Made by a program: the position numbers and the translations under genes. A model generated the notes under the pieces. The model worked only from the letters and a program-made list of their open reading frames with translations. It had not been told where the DNA came from and did not search any database. A stretch of 64,000 bases of DNA from JBCBWG01 sp038523925 (GTDB taxonomy: Bacteria > Pseudomonadota > Alphaproteobacteria > Rhizobiales > Hyphomicrobiaceae): the NCBI GenBank assembly GCA_038523925.1, contig JBCBIY010000003.1, positions 124,001-188,000 of the forward strand, written 5' to 3'. Below are positions 53,195-62,256 of this stretch, piece by piece; positions within the stretch are counted from its first letter, which is position 1; every line of letters begins with the position of its first letter.

Positions 53195-53220
53195 GGCCGC
53201 GCTTTATGCGCGGCCTTTGT
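53195..53220. terminator. Intrinsic terminator after the DUF1150 gene
   Basis: Perfect eight-base stem GGCCGCGC/GCGCGGCC with loop TTTAT, followed by TTTGTCGTTT on the plus strand; outer bases ACGAC and GTCGT can extend the pairing. It lies between convergent genes and may serve both. Confidence 0.8.
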
Positions 53221-53258
53221 CGTTTCGAGAGCCGCGAAAGGCCCGGCCAACGCCCGCG

Positions 53259-54245
53259 TCAGCCGCGGTAGTGTGCGTACTGGCCCTTCGGCTTGAAGCG
53301 CTCGAGGTAGCTCGGGACGATTGCTGCAATGCTGGTCGCGTCTTCGATGCCGAGCGCAGCAAGGGTCCGGCCTTCGGAGTTTGCGGCGTCGGAGACGACG
53401 TTATCCGACTGCAGCATGCGCACCTGATCGACGGTGATAGGCCGAACGGATGCCGGCAGCGGCGCCGTCATCAATCCCATCAACTTCGCCGCCCAGAACG
53501 GCAGCGGCGCGTAGCCCCGGTCGCGATCCGACCACTCCTGGATCCGGTCAAGCAGCGTGCGGAAGCTGAGGACCTCGGGCCCGCCAAGTTCATACGTCGT
53601 GCCGGGCGCTGCGCGGCCTTCACAGGCAGCAACAACAGCATCGGCGACATCGCCCACGTAGACCGGCTGGAACTTTGTTTTGCCGCCGCCGATCAACGGC
53701 AACAGCGGCGCCATTGTCGCCATCTCGGCGAAACGGTTGAAAAACTCATCCTCCGGGCCGAACACGATCGACGGCCGCAGCACGACGGCGCTCGGAAACG
53801 CGTTCAACACCGCCTGCTCGCCCTTAGCCTTGGTCACCGCGTAGGCCGCGCGGCCTTTGAGGTCGGCACCAATCGCTGAGACCTGCACCATCTGATCGGC
53901 GCCCGCAGCCGTCGCGGCCTTTGCGACTTCAGCGGCACCGCGGGTTTGCAGCGCCTCAAACGTCTGCTTGCCGCTCGCTGCAAGAATGCCAACCAGGTTC
54001 ACGACAGCGTCGGCACCTTCAACGGCGGCCGCGACCGACTTCGGATACCGCAGGTTCGCCTGCACCGGCTGGATCTGGCCTGGGAAGCCCATCGGCTGCA
54101 GGTGGCCCGCAAGATCTGGCCGGCGGACCGCGGCCCGCACACGCCACCCCCGCTTGGCCAGTTCGCGCACGACATAGCGTCCGATAAAGCCGGACCCGCC
54201 GAAGACGGTTGCGAGGGGAGACGTGGACGCAGGCAGGTCAGTCAT
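53259..54245 (-). CDS. NDUFA9-like NAD(P)-binding protein, complex I-associated family
   Basis: Atypical short-chain dehydrogenase of 328 aa. Nucleotide-binding motif VFGGSGFIGRYVVRELAKRGWRVRAAVRRP; then DAVVNLVGILAASGKQTFEALQTRGAAEVAKAA, RPSIVFGPEDEFFNRFAEMA and FQPVYVGDVADAVVAA. This set matches the alphaproteobacterial homologues of mitochondrial complex I subunit NDUFA9. ATG at 54245 has GGAGG five bases upstream. An enzymatic role is doubtful in the family; it may be structural. Confidence 0.88.
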   Translation of the reverse strand: MTDLPASTSPLATVFGGSGFIGRYVVRELAKRGWRVRAAVRRPDLAGHLQPMGFPGQIQPVQANLRYPKSVAAAVEGADAVVNLVGILAASGKQTFEALQTRGAAEVAKAATAAGADQMVQVSAIGADLKGRAAYAVTKAKGEQAVLNAFPSAVVLRPSIVFGPEDEFFNRFAEMATMAPLLPLIGGGKTKFQPVYVGDVADAVVAACEGRAAPGTTYELGGPEVLSFRTLLDRIQEWSDRDRGYAPLPFWAAKLMGLMTAPLPASVRPITVDQVRMLQSDNVVSDAANSEGRTLAALGIEDATSIAAIVPSYLERFKPKGQYAHYRG

Positions 54246-54379
54246 GGAGCCTCCGGGCTCGGTGCGATCGCCTCGTGTCATCGAGGGAAGAACTGTCAGG
54301 ACGTGTCCAGCTCAGCCGGCATGGACGGCGCGGTCGCCGAATACATAGGCGCACTGCTCATGTGAAGCACGACGACAGA

Positions 54380-54408
54380 TTGACATCGACCGGCGAGCCC
54401 CCTAGCAA
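54380..54408 (+). promoter_or_regulatory. Housekeeping promoter of tRNA-Leu(CAG)
   Basis: TTGACA (54380-54385, perfect -35) and TAGCAA (54403-54408) are 17 bases apart; the tRNA begins 11 bases after the -10 element. Confidence 0.65.
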
Positions 54409-54418
54409 CACAGCCCTT

Positions 54419-54505
54419 GCCCAGGTGGCGGAATTGGTAGACGCGCCAGCTTCAGGTGCTGGTACTCGTATGGGTGTGAAGGTTCGAGTCCTTTCCTGGG
54501 CACCA
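54419..54505 (+). tRNA. tRNA-Leu (anticodon CAG)
   Basis: An 87-nt class II tRNA with encoded CCA. Acceptor stem GCCCAGG/CCTGGGC; anticodon arm CCAGC-TTCAGGT-GCTGG gives anticodon CAG; long variable arm; T arm with GTTCGAGTC. It reads CUG, a frequent Leu codon in a GC-rich genome. Confidence 0.97.
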
Positions 54506-54567
54506 TTCCATTAGCGGCGTCCGCGAGGCTTTAGGCAGATGCGCGTCGCGCATCGCGCGAGACAGCC

Positions 54568-55188
54568 ATGCCGAATTCCCGGATCACACTCCATCAAGGC
54601 GACCTGCCAGACGGCGTCAGCTTTGGCGACCGTGTCGCGATCGACACCGAGACGCTCGGGCTGAAGCCGCATCGCGACCGCTTATGTGTCGTCCAGCTTT
54701 CAGGCGGCGACGGCGAGGCGCACCTCGTCCAAATCGCGCAAGGCCAAACGGGAGCGCCGAACCTCAAGCGGCTCGTTGAAGATCCAAACACGCTGAAACT
54801 GTTTCACTTCGCCCGCTTCGACGTCGCGGTCCTGAAGCACACGTTCGGCGCGGTGACGGCGCCCGTATTCTGCACGAAGATCGCGTCGAAGCTCGCGCGC
54901 ACCTACACCGACAGGCATGGGCTCAAAGACCTTTGCTCGGAGCTACTCGGCGTCGAACTCTCGAAAGTGCAACAAAGTTCCGACTGGGCGGCAAAGAAGC
55001 TGACCGATCAACAGCAGGCTTATGCGGCGTCCGACGTTCTGCATTTGCACGCGCTGCACGATCGCTTGGCGGCCATGCTCGCGCGCGAGGGCCGGACCGA
55101 TTTCGCCCAGGCAGCGTTCGATTTCCTGCCCACACGCTGCGATCTCGACCTCGCCGGTTTCGAAGATGTCGACATCTTCGCCCACTGA
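54568..55188 (+). CDS. rnd: Ribonuclease D-type 3'-5' exonuclease (short form)
   Basis: DEDDy exonuclease of 206 aa without HRDC domains, the short alphaproteobacterial form. ExoI is VAIDTETLGLKPHRDRLCVVQLSGGDG, ExoII FHFARFDVAVLKHTFG, ExoIII QAYAASDVLHLHALHDRL with the Tyr of the DEDDy group. It probably trims tRNA or other small RNAs. It comes before the lpt-rpoN cluster, as usual in Alphaproteobacteria. Confidence 0.92.
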   Translation: MPNSRITLHQGDLPDGVSFGDRVAIDTETLGLKPHRDRLCVVQLSGGDGEAHLVQIAQGQTGAPNLKRLVEDPNTLKLFHFARFDVAVLKHTFGAVTAPVFCTKIASKLARTYTDRHGLKDLCSELLGVELSKVQQSSDWAAKKLTDQQQAYAASDVLHLHALHDRLAAMLAREGRTDFAQAAFDFLPTRCDLDLAGFEDVDIFAH

Positions 55189-55367
55189 GGATCGGTGACG
55201 CAGTGCAGCAAAACCTTGTGGTCGGTCACCCCCACGCAGGCTCGAGCGTTGTTCAAGTCGCAGAATAACCCCAATTTTTACTGACCACAGGGGTTCGCGG
55301 CGGCTCGTCGGCGTTGCGCCGCACCCCAATCGCATTATCGTTGCACCCTCAGCGCGTGGAGCGGGGA

Positions 55368-57413
55368 TTGCCACAGGACGCTCATACACGCCCGGCCCCT
55401 TTAGACGACGGTGCACTCATCACGCCGGCGCGCGCGAAAGCTTTTCGTGCTGCGCGGCGGAACAGTGCGCTCGTGCGCGTGCTCCGCGTCGGGCTTCCGT
55501 GTGCGGCCGCCGCGCTGTGCAGCCTCTACGTCGTGTTCATGCAGGGCAACCTTCGGATTGCAGCCGATATGGGCAACGGCGGGCAACTCTCTTTTGACGC
55601 GACGGCGCGCACGCTGACGGACGCGACGATGCGCAACCCGCGATACGAAGGGTTTAACAAGGACGGCAGCCGGTACGTCGTGACTGCGGAGACCGCGAAA
55701 GCAGATTTCCAGTCGAAGGGGCCCATCGCGCTCAACGCCATCACGGGCAAGCTGTTTGAGGCCAACGACGCGGTAACGACGGTGCGCGCCACGCGCGGGA
55801 CCTACACGCGCGAGAGCGGCCGGCTCGATCTAAGCGACGGGATTGAAATTGAGAGCACGTCCGGCCTCAAGGCCGCGCTCGCGACAGCCAAGGTCGATGC
55901 GAAAGCCGGCGTGGTCACCTCCGACCAGACGGTCGAGGTGACATTGCCCGGCGGCAAGGTTGTCGGGCGGACAATGCGGCTCGACCAGAAGACGGAGACG
56001 ATCGTTTTCGACAATGGCGTGCGCGCGCGGCTGACACCTGAGGCTGCGTCGAAAGCCGGGGCGTCTCCGGCGACGCCTGCGAACGGGTCCGGCGGGATCG
56101 GCCTTGGCCGCCAGCAGAGCGGGCCGATCGTCATCACGTCAAAGTCGCTGCAGGTGGCAGGCCGGGACAACCAGGCAACGTTCCTGACCAACGTCCGCGC
56201 CGAACAGGGCCAGGCCGTGCTGACCGCGCGCGAGATGGCCGCCTCGTTCGAGCGATCCTCAAAGGCGGGTGCGTCGACACCTGCAACCGCGGCGGCACCC
56301 ACCGGCGGCAGCCTCGAGAGCGTCACCGCGCGCGGCGACGTCAAAATCGCTCAGCCCGGCATGACCGCAGCCGCGCCCGCCGCACGGTTCAACGTCGCAG
56401 CCAACACGGTCGAGCTTTCGGGCGGCGTTGAGATCGTCCGCGACGGCGCGGTCACCAAGGCTGAAACAGTGACGCTCGACACGACAGCCGAGCGCGCATT
56501 GCTCACAGGCGGGGTGACCATCACATCCGGCGACGACCGCTCCGCCGTCGCCAACCGCGCCGAACTCGACCAGAAAGCGCGCACGGCACGGCTGCTGGGC
56601 GGCGTCAAAGTCCGCCAGGGCCGCAACCTGCTTGTCGGCGAGGATCTGTTTATTGACGAGGCGGGCGGGCGGCTCGCGCTTTCCAATCCGGCGCGCGGCG
56701 GCACGATCAGCGCGCGCTTCTTCCGCGCCAATGCAAAAGGCCAACGCGCCGGCTCGGCGGCGGACACCACGGGCCCGGCCGCTGCGGGCTGGACGTTCCG
56801 CACCGACGCAAACGCACCTGTCGACATCACAGCCGAACGCCTCGACGTCGACGATGGCGCGAAGACGGCCACGTTCCGCCGCGCTGTCCGCGTCGTCCAA
56901 GGCAGCATCATCATGAACGCGCCGTCGCTCGTCGCGCGCTACACCGGCAGCGCCGGCGCACTCAACGCGTCATCGGGCGTGTCGGGCGCGCAACCGTCGT
57001 CAGCACCAGCCAAGGCGCCACCGCCGGCCCTCACTCAGATCGACGTCGCAGGCCGCGTCCGCATCACGTCAGCCAACGGTCAAACAGCCGAGGGCGACAA
57101 GGCCGTCTACAAGACATCGACCGAACAGATCACGCTTTCAGGCAACGTCGTCCTGACACAGGGGCGGCAGCAGATTCGCGGAACGCGGCTGCTGATCGAT
57201 GTAAAGACAGGGGTCAGCCGTATCCTGAGCGCACCGGTGGCCGAAAGCGGCGGGCGCAAACGGATGCGCGCGGTGTTCTATCCCTCGGACCTTGAAGAGA
57301 TGCGCAAGCAGCAAAAGACGCAGCGCCGAAAGCCGAAGGCGCAGCCCGCGCCCCGCAAGGCGCCCGGCAACGCAACGAGCGGTTGGAGTTCGACCACGCG
57401 AGGCGTGAACTGA
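55368..57413 (+). CDS. LptC-LptA fusion: single-chain LPS transport bridge protein
   Basis: About 681 aa. One transmembrane helix (VGLPCAAAALCSLYVVFMQ) near residue 40 anchors an LptC domain to about residue 220 (MRNPRYEGFNKDGSRYVVTAETAKADFQSKGPIALNAITGKL; LSDGIEIESTSGLKAALATAKVDAKAG). An Ala/Gly linker leads to LptA/OstA-type beta-jellyroll sections at about 225-450 (VITSKSLQVAGRDNQATFLTNVRAEQGQAVLTA) and 460-640 (ITAERLDVDDGAKTATFRRAVRVVQGSIIMNAPSLVARY; AEGDKAVYKTSTEQITLSGNVVLTQ). These strands form the periplasmic LPS slide. No separate lptA lies between it and lptB. The start is uncertain: TTG at 55368 has GGAG six bases upstream; other TTG/GTG codons go back to 55314. Confidence 0.85.
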   Translation: MPQDAHTRPAPLDDGALITPARAKAFRAARRNSALVRVLRVGLPCAAAALCSLYVVFMQGNLRIAADMGNGGQLSFDATARTLTDATMRNPRYEGFNKDGSRYVVTAETAKADFQSKGPIALNAITGKLFEANDAVTTVRATRGTYTRESGRLDLSDGIEIESTSGLKAALATAKVDAKAGVVTSDQTVEVTLPGGKVVGRTMRLDQKTETIVFDNGVRARLTPEAASKAGASPATPANGSGGIGLGRQQSGPIVITSKSLQVAGRDNQATFLTNVRAEQGQAVLTAREMAASFERSSKAGASTPATAAAPTGGSLESVTARGDVKIAQPGMTAAAPAARFNVAANTVELSGGVEIVRDGAVTKAETVTLDTTAERALLTGGVTITSGDDRSAVANRAELDQKARTARLLGGVKVRQGRNLLVGEDLFIDEAGGRLALSNPARGGTISARFFRANAKGQRAGSAADTTGPAAAGWTFRTDANAPVDITAERLDVDDGAKTATFRRAVRVVQGSIIMNAPSLVARYTGSAGALNASSGVSGAQPSSAPAKAPPPALTQIDVAGRVRITSANGQTAEGDKAVYKTSTEQITLSGNVVLTQGRQQIRGTRLLIDVKTGVSRILSAPVAESGGRKRMRAVFYPSDLEEMRKQQKTQRRKPKAQPAPRKAPGNATSGWSSTTRGVN

Positions 57414-57447
57414 TGCGCGCGGTGATGTCCGGTACGAGGCGGAGCCG

Positions 57448-58389
57448 ATGCGCTTAAACCCGTTTGGCAACAGCAAGGCCAAGCGCCGTGCGCTCACGGC
57501 TGGCGCTCTTGAGGACCGCTACGATGCGGACCTCGACGAGGCGGACCTTGCAAGCGGCTGGGATGGCGTCGCGCGAAACGGCAATGGCGATCTCGCGATG
57601 CATCAGGACGGCCCGCTCGTCACCACGCCCGAACGCGGCGGCGACGCGCCAACGATGGCCGCGCCTGGCCAGGGCTGGCTGACGGTCCAAAGCGTACAGA
57701 AAACCTACGGCCGCCGTACGGTTGTCCATGATGTGTCGCTTGCGTTGCGGCGCGGCGAATCCGTCGGCCTCCTCGGCCCAAACGGTGCCGGCAAGACGAC
57801 CGTCTTTTACATGATCTCTGGGCTCGTCCCGGCCGACGCAGGTTCCATCCACCTCGACGGCTTCGACGTCACGACGCTGCCGATGTATCGCCGGGCGCGG
57901 CTCGGGATCGGTTACTTGCCGCAGGAGAGTTCGATTTTCCGCGGGCTCACGGTCGAACAGAACATCATGGCCGTGCTCGAGATCGTCGAGCCAAGCGCAA
58001 AGAAGCGCCGCGAGCAGCTTGATTCACTTTTGGAAGAATTCCGCATCACGAAGCTGCGCAAGTCGCCGTCGATCGCACTTTCCGGCGGAGAACGCCGCCG
58101 TTGCGAGATCGCGCGCGCACTTGCGAGCCGCCCGTCGTTTATTTTGCTCGATGAACCGTTCGCCGGCATCGACCCCAAAGCCGTCTCCGACATTCAGTTG
58201 CTCGTACGACACCTCACGCAACGCGGGATCGGTGTGTTAATCACCGATCACAACGTTCGCGAGACGCTTCAGCTCATCAACCGGGCCTACATCATTCACC
58301 AGGGCCGGGTCCTGACTGAGGGTAACCCTTCCGAAATCATAAACAATGAAGAGGTCAAGAAGCACTACACCGGCGACATGTTCGGTTAA
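57448..58389 (+). CDS. lptB: LPS export ABC transporter ATPase LptB, with N-terminal extension
   Basis: ATPase of 313 aa that powers LPS extraction with LptFG. Walker A LLGPNGAGKTTVFYMISGL, Q-loop IGYLPQESSIFRGLTVEQNI, signature LSGGERRRCEIARAL, Walker B FILLDEPFAGIDP and H-loop LITDHNVRETLQLINRAYIIHQG. The end VKKHYTGDMF is typical. Usual LptB has about 240-260 residues; here about 75 extra, acidic, low-complexity residues precede the ABC domain. It starts 34 bases after the LptC-LptA fusion. Confidence 0.95.
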   Translation: MRLNPFGNSKAKRRALTAGALEDRYDADLDEADLASGWDGVARNGNGDLAMHQDGPLVTTPERGGDAPTMAAPGQGWLTVQSVQKTYGRRTVVHDVSLALRRGESVGLLGPNGAGKTTVFYMISGLVPADAGSIHLDGFDVTTLPMYRRARLGIGYLPQESSIFRGLTVEQNIMAVLEIVEPSAKKRREQLDSLLEEFRITKLRKSPSIALSGGERRRCEIARALASRPSFILLDEPFAGIDPKAVSDIQLLVRHLTQRGIGVLITDHNVRETLQLINRAYIIHQGRVLTEGNPSEIINNEEVKKHYTGDMFG

Positions 58390-58457
58390 GTTGCCTCGGC
58401 TAATGATATATTACGACCGCACACGTCCGGTTCGTTGCTTGGGGTACACGTACTTTT

Positions 58458-59966
58458 ATGGCGATCTCAGCCAAACTCGAAATGCGCCAGGGCCAGCAGT
58501 TGGTCATGACGCCGCAATTGCAGCAGGCCATCCGCCTGCTTCAGTTGTCGAACATCGAGTTGACTGCGTTCGTCGAAGCCGAACTTGAGCGCAACCCGCT
58601 TCTCGAGCGCGATGAACGCGGCGACGGCGAACCGCCAGCCGCCGAAGAGCCGCGCGGCGATGATGAGCCCCGCGAAGAGTGGGTCGATCTCGCAAAGCCA
58701 GAAGCAGCCCAGCAGGCTCTCGATGCAGATGCCGAGACCGTCTACCCGGATGCCTCACCGCAGGACCTCGGCCCCGACCCGTTCGGCACCGCGCCGATGG
58801 GCAATGGCGGCGGCAACGGTTCCGGCGCTGAAAGCCCGGCGAACCTCGAGGCATACGTCAGCTCAGAGCTGACGCTGAAAGACCACCTCACCAATCAGGC
58901 GCAGATGCTGCTGACGACGCCGGCCGATCAGATGCTCGGCAACTACCTCGTCGATTGCGTCGATGACGCCGGCTACATCCGCTTCGATGCCGACGAGTTG
59001 GCAACCAAGCTCGGCACAGACGCAACGCACATCGAGCGCGTGCTGCGGACCTTGCAGACCGCAGACCCGATCGGCGTATTCGCGCGCTCGCTTTCAGAGT
59101 GCCTTGCGCTGCAACTGGCCGAGCGCGACCGGCTCGATCCGCTCATGAAGGCGTTTCTCGATAACCTCGATAAGCTTGCGAAACACGATCTGACTGGCCT
59201 CCGCCGCGCGGTCGGCGTCGACAGCGAAGACATCGCCGACATGATTGCGGAGATCCGCGCCCTCGACCCAAAGCCGGGGCTTCGCTTCGGCTCCGTGCCG
59301 GTCCAGCCGATAGTGCCTGACGTCATGGTGCGCGCGGCGAAAGACGGAAGCTGGCTCATCGAACTGAACAGCGAGACGCTGCCGCGGGTCCTGGTCGACC
59401 GGACGTACTACGCGCGCGTTGCAAAACACACGCAGACCGACGGCGACAAGGACTACCTCGTCGATTGCCTTCAGACAGCCAACTGGCTCGTCAAAAGCCT
59501 CGACCAGCGCGCGCGGACGATCCTGCGCGTCTCGGAAGAGATCGTCCGCCAGCAGGACGGGTTCTTTACCCACGGTGTCCAGTATCTGCGTCCGCTCAAC
59601 CTCAAGACCGTGGCCGATGCGATCTCGATGCACGAGTCGACCATCAGCCGCGTGACCTCGAATAAATACATGGCGACGCCACGCGGCATCTTCGAACTGA
59701 AGTACTTCTTCACGTCAGCCATCGCGTCAGCCGAGAACGGCGATGCACACTCCTCTGAAAGCGTGCGCCATCGCATCAAGCAGCTCATCGACGCTGAGTC
59801 TGCTGACTGCGTGCTCTCGGACGACAAGCTTGTTGAACGGCTAAAGGGCGACGGCATCGACATTGCCCGGCGGACCGTCGCGAAGTATCGCGAAGCACTG
59901 CGCATTCCATCGTCCGTGCAGCGCCGGCGCGAGAAGCGGCTTGCCGAGCAGATGGCCCGCGCCTGA
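58458..59966 (+). CDS. rpoN: RNA polymerase sigma-54 factor
   Basis: Sigma-54 of 502 aa. Region I is AKLEMRQGQQLVMTPQLQQAIRLLQLSNIELTAFVEAELERNPLLE, an acidic region II follows, and region III holds the core-binding part and the helix-turn-helix; the RpoN box is ARRTVAKYREALRIP near the C-terminus. It lies downstream of lptB as in most Proteobacteria. The usual followers hpf and ptsN are absent; rlmH comes next. Confidence 0.96.
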   Translation: MAISAKLEMRQGQQLVMTPQLQQAIRLLQLSNIELTAFVEAELERNPLLERDERGDGEPPAAEEPRGDDEPREEWVDLAKPEAAQQALDADAETVYPDASPQDLGPDPFGTAPMGNGGGNGSGAESPANLEAYVSSELTLKDHLTNQAQMLLTTPADQMLGNYLVDCVDDAGYIRFDADELATKLGTDATHIERVLRTLQTADPIGVFARSLSECLALQLAERDRLDPLMKAFLDNLDKLAKHDLTGLRRAVGVDSEDIADMIAEIRALDPKPGLRFGSVPVQPIVPDVMVRAAKDGSWLIELNSETLPRVLVDRTYYARVAKHTQTDGDKDYLVDCLQTANWLVKSLDQRARTILRVSEEIVRQQDGFFTHGVQYLRPLNLKTVADAISMHESTISRVTSNKYMATPRGIFELKYFFTSAIASAENGDAHSSESVRHRIKQLIDAESADCVLSDDKLVERLKGDGIDIARRTVAKYREALRIPSSVQRRREKRLAEQMARA

Positions 59967-59993
59967 CTGCGCGCTGCGTGATAGCCTGCGTCC

Positions 59994-60473
59994 ATGGACC
60001 TCTCGATCATCGCTGTCGGCCGCATCAAGCCCGGCCCGGATCGCACGCTGCTTGATCGGTACGTCGAACGCACGACCGCGCAGGGCCGCGCCGCCGCGAT
60101 CGGTCCCATCGCAATCGTCGAACTCGCAGAAGCGCAGAAGTCAGATGCGGCCTCGCGCAAATCCGATGAAGCAGACCGTCTGCTGGCGCGAGCGGGCGAT
60201 GCGCCGCTGATCGCACTGGATGAACGCGGGCGCACGATGACGAGCCGCGCGTTCGCCGACGTGCTCGCGCGTCAACGCGACGACGGCACGCGCGCGCTCG
60301 CATTCATCCTCGGCGGACCGGACGGGCTAGACCCGCGCGTTCGCAAAGCGGCAGCGGCGACGATATCGTTTGGCCAGATGACGCTGCCGCACGGCCTCGC
60401 GCGGATCGTCCTCGCCGAGCAGATCTATCGCGCGACAACGATCCTGACCGGCCACCCATATCACCGCGACTGA
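59994..60473 (+). CDS. rlmH: 23S rRNA (pseudouridine-1915-N3)-methyltransferase RlmH
   Basis: SPOUT-fold methyltransferase of 159 aa acting on helix 69 of 23S rRNA in the 70S ribosome. Conserved parts: LSIIAVGRIKPGPDRTLLDRYVERT, ALDERGRTMTSRAFADVLA, the knot AFILGGPDGLDPRVRKAAAATISFGQMTLPHGLARIVLAEQIYRATTILTGHPYHRD. ATG at 59994, 27 bases after rpoN. It converges on the next gene with one base between. Confidence 0.95.
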   Translation: MDLSIIAVGRIKPGPDRTLLDRYVERTTAQGRAAAIGPIAIVELAEAQKSDAASRKSDEADRLLARAGDAPLIALDERGRTMTSRAFADVLARQRDDGTRALAFILGGPDGLDPRVRKAAAATISFGQMTLPHGLARIVLAEQIYRATTILTGHPYHRD

Positions 60474-60474
60474 C

Positions 60475-61341
60475 TTAACCGGCAGCGCCGGCGTGGAGTG
60501 CGGCAAAGGCCGTCAGCCGCTCGGGCGCAATTGCTTTGCCCGTCGCTGCGCGCTCGCGGTCTGGAAGGATGTCGAGACTTGGCCAGCGCCCCGTCTCCAG
60601 CGCTTCGGCGTAAGGGTCGGCGTGGCCGCTCGCGCGGATGGATGCCGCCGCGGCCTGCCAATCGTAGGCGAGGCGATGGGTTGAGAAGACAAGCCCATCG
60701 CGCGGGTCGTCTGATGCTGGCGCGATGAGGCCGTACCAGCCGTCGCGCGTGCCATCGTTTGCCGGCACGCCCACGACACCCGGATTGAACCAGACGCCGC
60801 CGTCGGTCTGGCCGATGAACGGCAGGCCGCTATGGCCTGCAATCACGACGTCGGCGGCGGCGGCGCGAAACTCTTGGGCGAGGTCGGCGTGCTGTGAGGC
60901 AAACAAAAACCGGTTGTTTGAGGCAACGCCGCCGTGGACGACGCGCAGCGTGCGGCCGCGGTAGACGCCTTCGAGCGTCGGCGGCAGCCCCCGCATCCAG
61001 GCGCGCGCATCAGGCGTCATCTCCGCGTTCGCAAACGCATACCAATCGCGCGAGAGCCGGTCGCAGGCGCTGCCTTCATCAAAGCCGCAGCCGCAGTCAT
61101 CCGCTTCCGCGCCGAGCTGCTCTTCGCAGTTGCCGGCGATGACGTGCGCGCCAGAGTGCCGGACAGCCGCGATGCTCGCCAGTGGATCGCCCGCGTAGGC
61201 GACAACGTCGCCGGTACAGATGAGGTTGCCGGACGGAATGGCGAGCCGCGCCGCTTCCTGCAGCGCCGCCTCGGTTGCCTGGAGGTTTGAGTAGGGCCCA
61301 CCAAAGACAAACAGCGGACGGGTTTCATCGAACAGGATCAC
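60475..61341 (-). CDS. Metallophosphoesterase family protein
   Basis: Calcineurin-like phosphoesterase of 288 aa from a GTG start at 61341. Metal motifs: FGGPYSNLQATEAAL (a variant of the usual D-x-H: Gly-Pro-Tyr-Ser-Asn replaces Asp-x-His), ICTGDVVAYAGDP, IAGNCEE, VVIAGHSGLPF. The Y-S-N and N-C-E-E forms are typical of a YfcE-like subgroup. An internal segment DDCGCGFDEGSAC has three Cys. Substrate unknown. It lies before pdeM. Confidence 0.8.
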   Translation of the reverse strand: MILFDETRPLFVFGGPYSNLQATEAALQEAARLAIPSGNLICTGDVVAYAGDPLASIAAVRHSGAHVIAGNCEEQLGAEADDCGCGFDEGSACDRLSRDWYAFANAEMTPDARAWMRGLPPTLEGVYRGRTLRVVHGGVASNNRFLFASQHADLAQEFRAAAADVVIAGHSGLPFIGQTDGGVWFNPGVVGVPANDGTRDGWYGLIAPASDDPRDGLVFSTHRLAYDWQAAAASIRASGHADPYAEALETGRWPSLDILPDRERAATGKAIAPERLTAFAALHAGAAG

Positions 61342-61403
61342 GACGGCTCATCACACGCGTTGGATTTGCCGGTTCGCTAGCGAACAGTTCAATCACGCAC
61401 AAC

Positions 61404-62147
61404 TCACGTTCGCGACGGTTGGCCTGGATCGCAGCGGAGCTGGCGGGCGGCGACGGGATAAAGCCCTTCGTCACCGCGCATCCAGATCGAGAGCCCATCG
61501 CGGCCAAACAGCGGCTCAAAAGCTGTGTCGAGCACATTGAGCCCGCCGGTGAACGCGCCAAACGCCGGCATGACCATCCTGAGCCCATTGCTGACAAAGC
61601 AGGGCCGGCGCAGGCTCGCGCCGTACATGACCAGCTTGGCAGCGGGATGGAGATGCCCCGCGATCTCATGCGTCGACCGCGCGCCGGTTGGCTCGTGGCG
61701 CAGCGTCAGGCCGCCAACGTCCAGAGCATCGACGACAACGCCGCCGGCCGCTTGAGCGAGTTCAGGATCATGGTTGCCGGTCACCCAGACCCATTCGCGG
61801 TCTTCCTGGATCAGCCGCAGGATTTCGCGGTCAGCGTCCGCCATGCGCTCATAGCCGCGAGTGTCGTGGAAGCTGTCGCCGAGCGAGACAATCGTCGCCG
61901 GTTCGAAGTGCTCGACGACCTCGGCCAGGTTAAAGAGCGTTTCGCGGGTATCGTAGGGCGGAAGCAGCCTGCCGCGGTCCGCGCGCGACGAGCCCTTCTC
62001 GAGGTGCAGATCCGAGACGATCAGAAGGTCCTGCGCGTCCCAGTAGAGCGCGCCGGACCGGTGCCCCGTCAGCCGCTGCCCGCAGAGCACAATTGTCTGG
62101 ACAGAAAAATCATCCGGCGAGAACCGCTCGGGTTTCAAAAGTGCCAT
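61404..62147 (-). CDS. pdeM: Ligase-associated phosphoesterase PdeM
   Basis: Metallophosphoesterase of 247 aa with the PdeM pattern: LLIVSDLHLEKGSS, TIVSLGDSFHDTRGYERM, VWVTGNHDPELAQAAGG, EIAGHLHPAAKL and RPCFVSNGLRMVMPAFGAFTGGLNV. PdeM belongs to the helicase-exonuclease-ligase-phosphoesterase repair set; in this window only the helicase, 58 kb away, is found with it. The ATG at 62147 is chosen because the frame upstream has no homology and runs into rpsT. Confidence 0.9.
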   Translation of the reverse strand: MALLKPERFSPDDFSVQTIVLCGQRLTGHRSGALYWDAQDLLIVSDLHLEKGSSRADRGRLLPPYDTRETLFNLAEVVEHFEPATIVSLGDSFHDTRGYERMADADREILRLIQEDREWVWVTGNHDPELAQAAGGVVVDALDVGGLTLRHEPTGARSTHEIAGHLHPAAKLVMYGASLRRPCFVSNGLRMVMPAFGAFTGGLNVLDTAFEPLFGRDGLSIWMRGDEGLYPVAARQLRCDPGQPSRT

Positions 62148-62256
62148 GTCGCATTCCCCCGCGGCGCCGCGACCCCGGCGCCCTCCACACAATCTGTCAT
62201 AGTCGCGCTCGTTAATCGCGCAACCGGGACTTACTGCGGCGTTGGGGATGTGTGGA

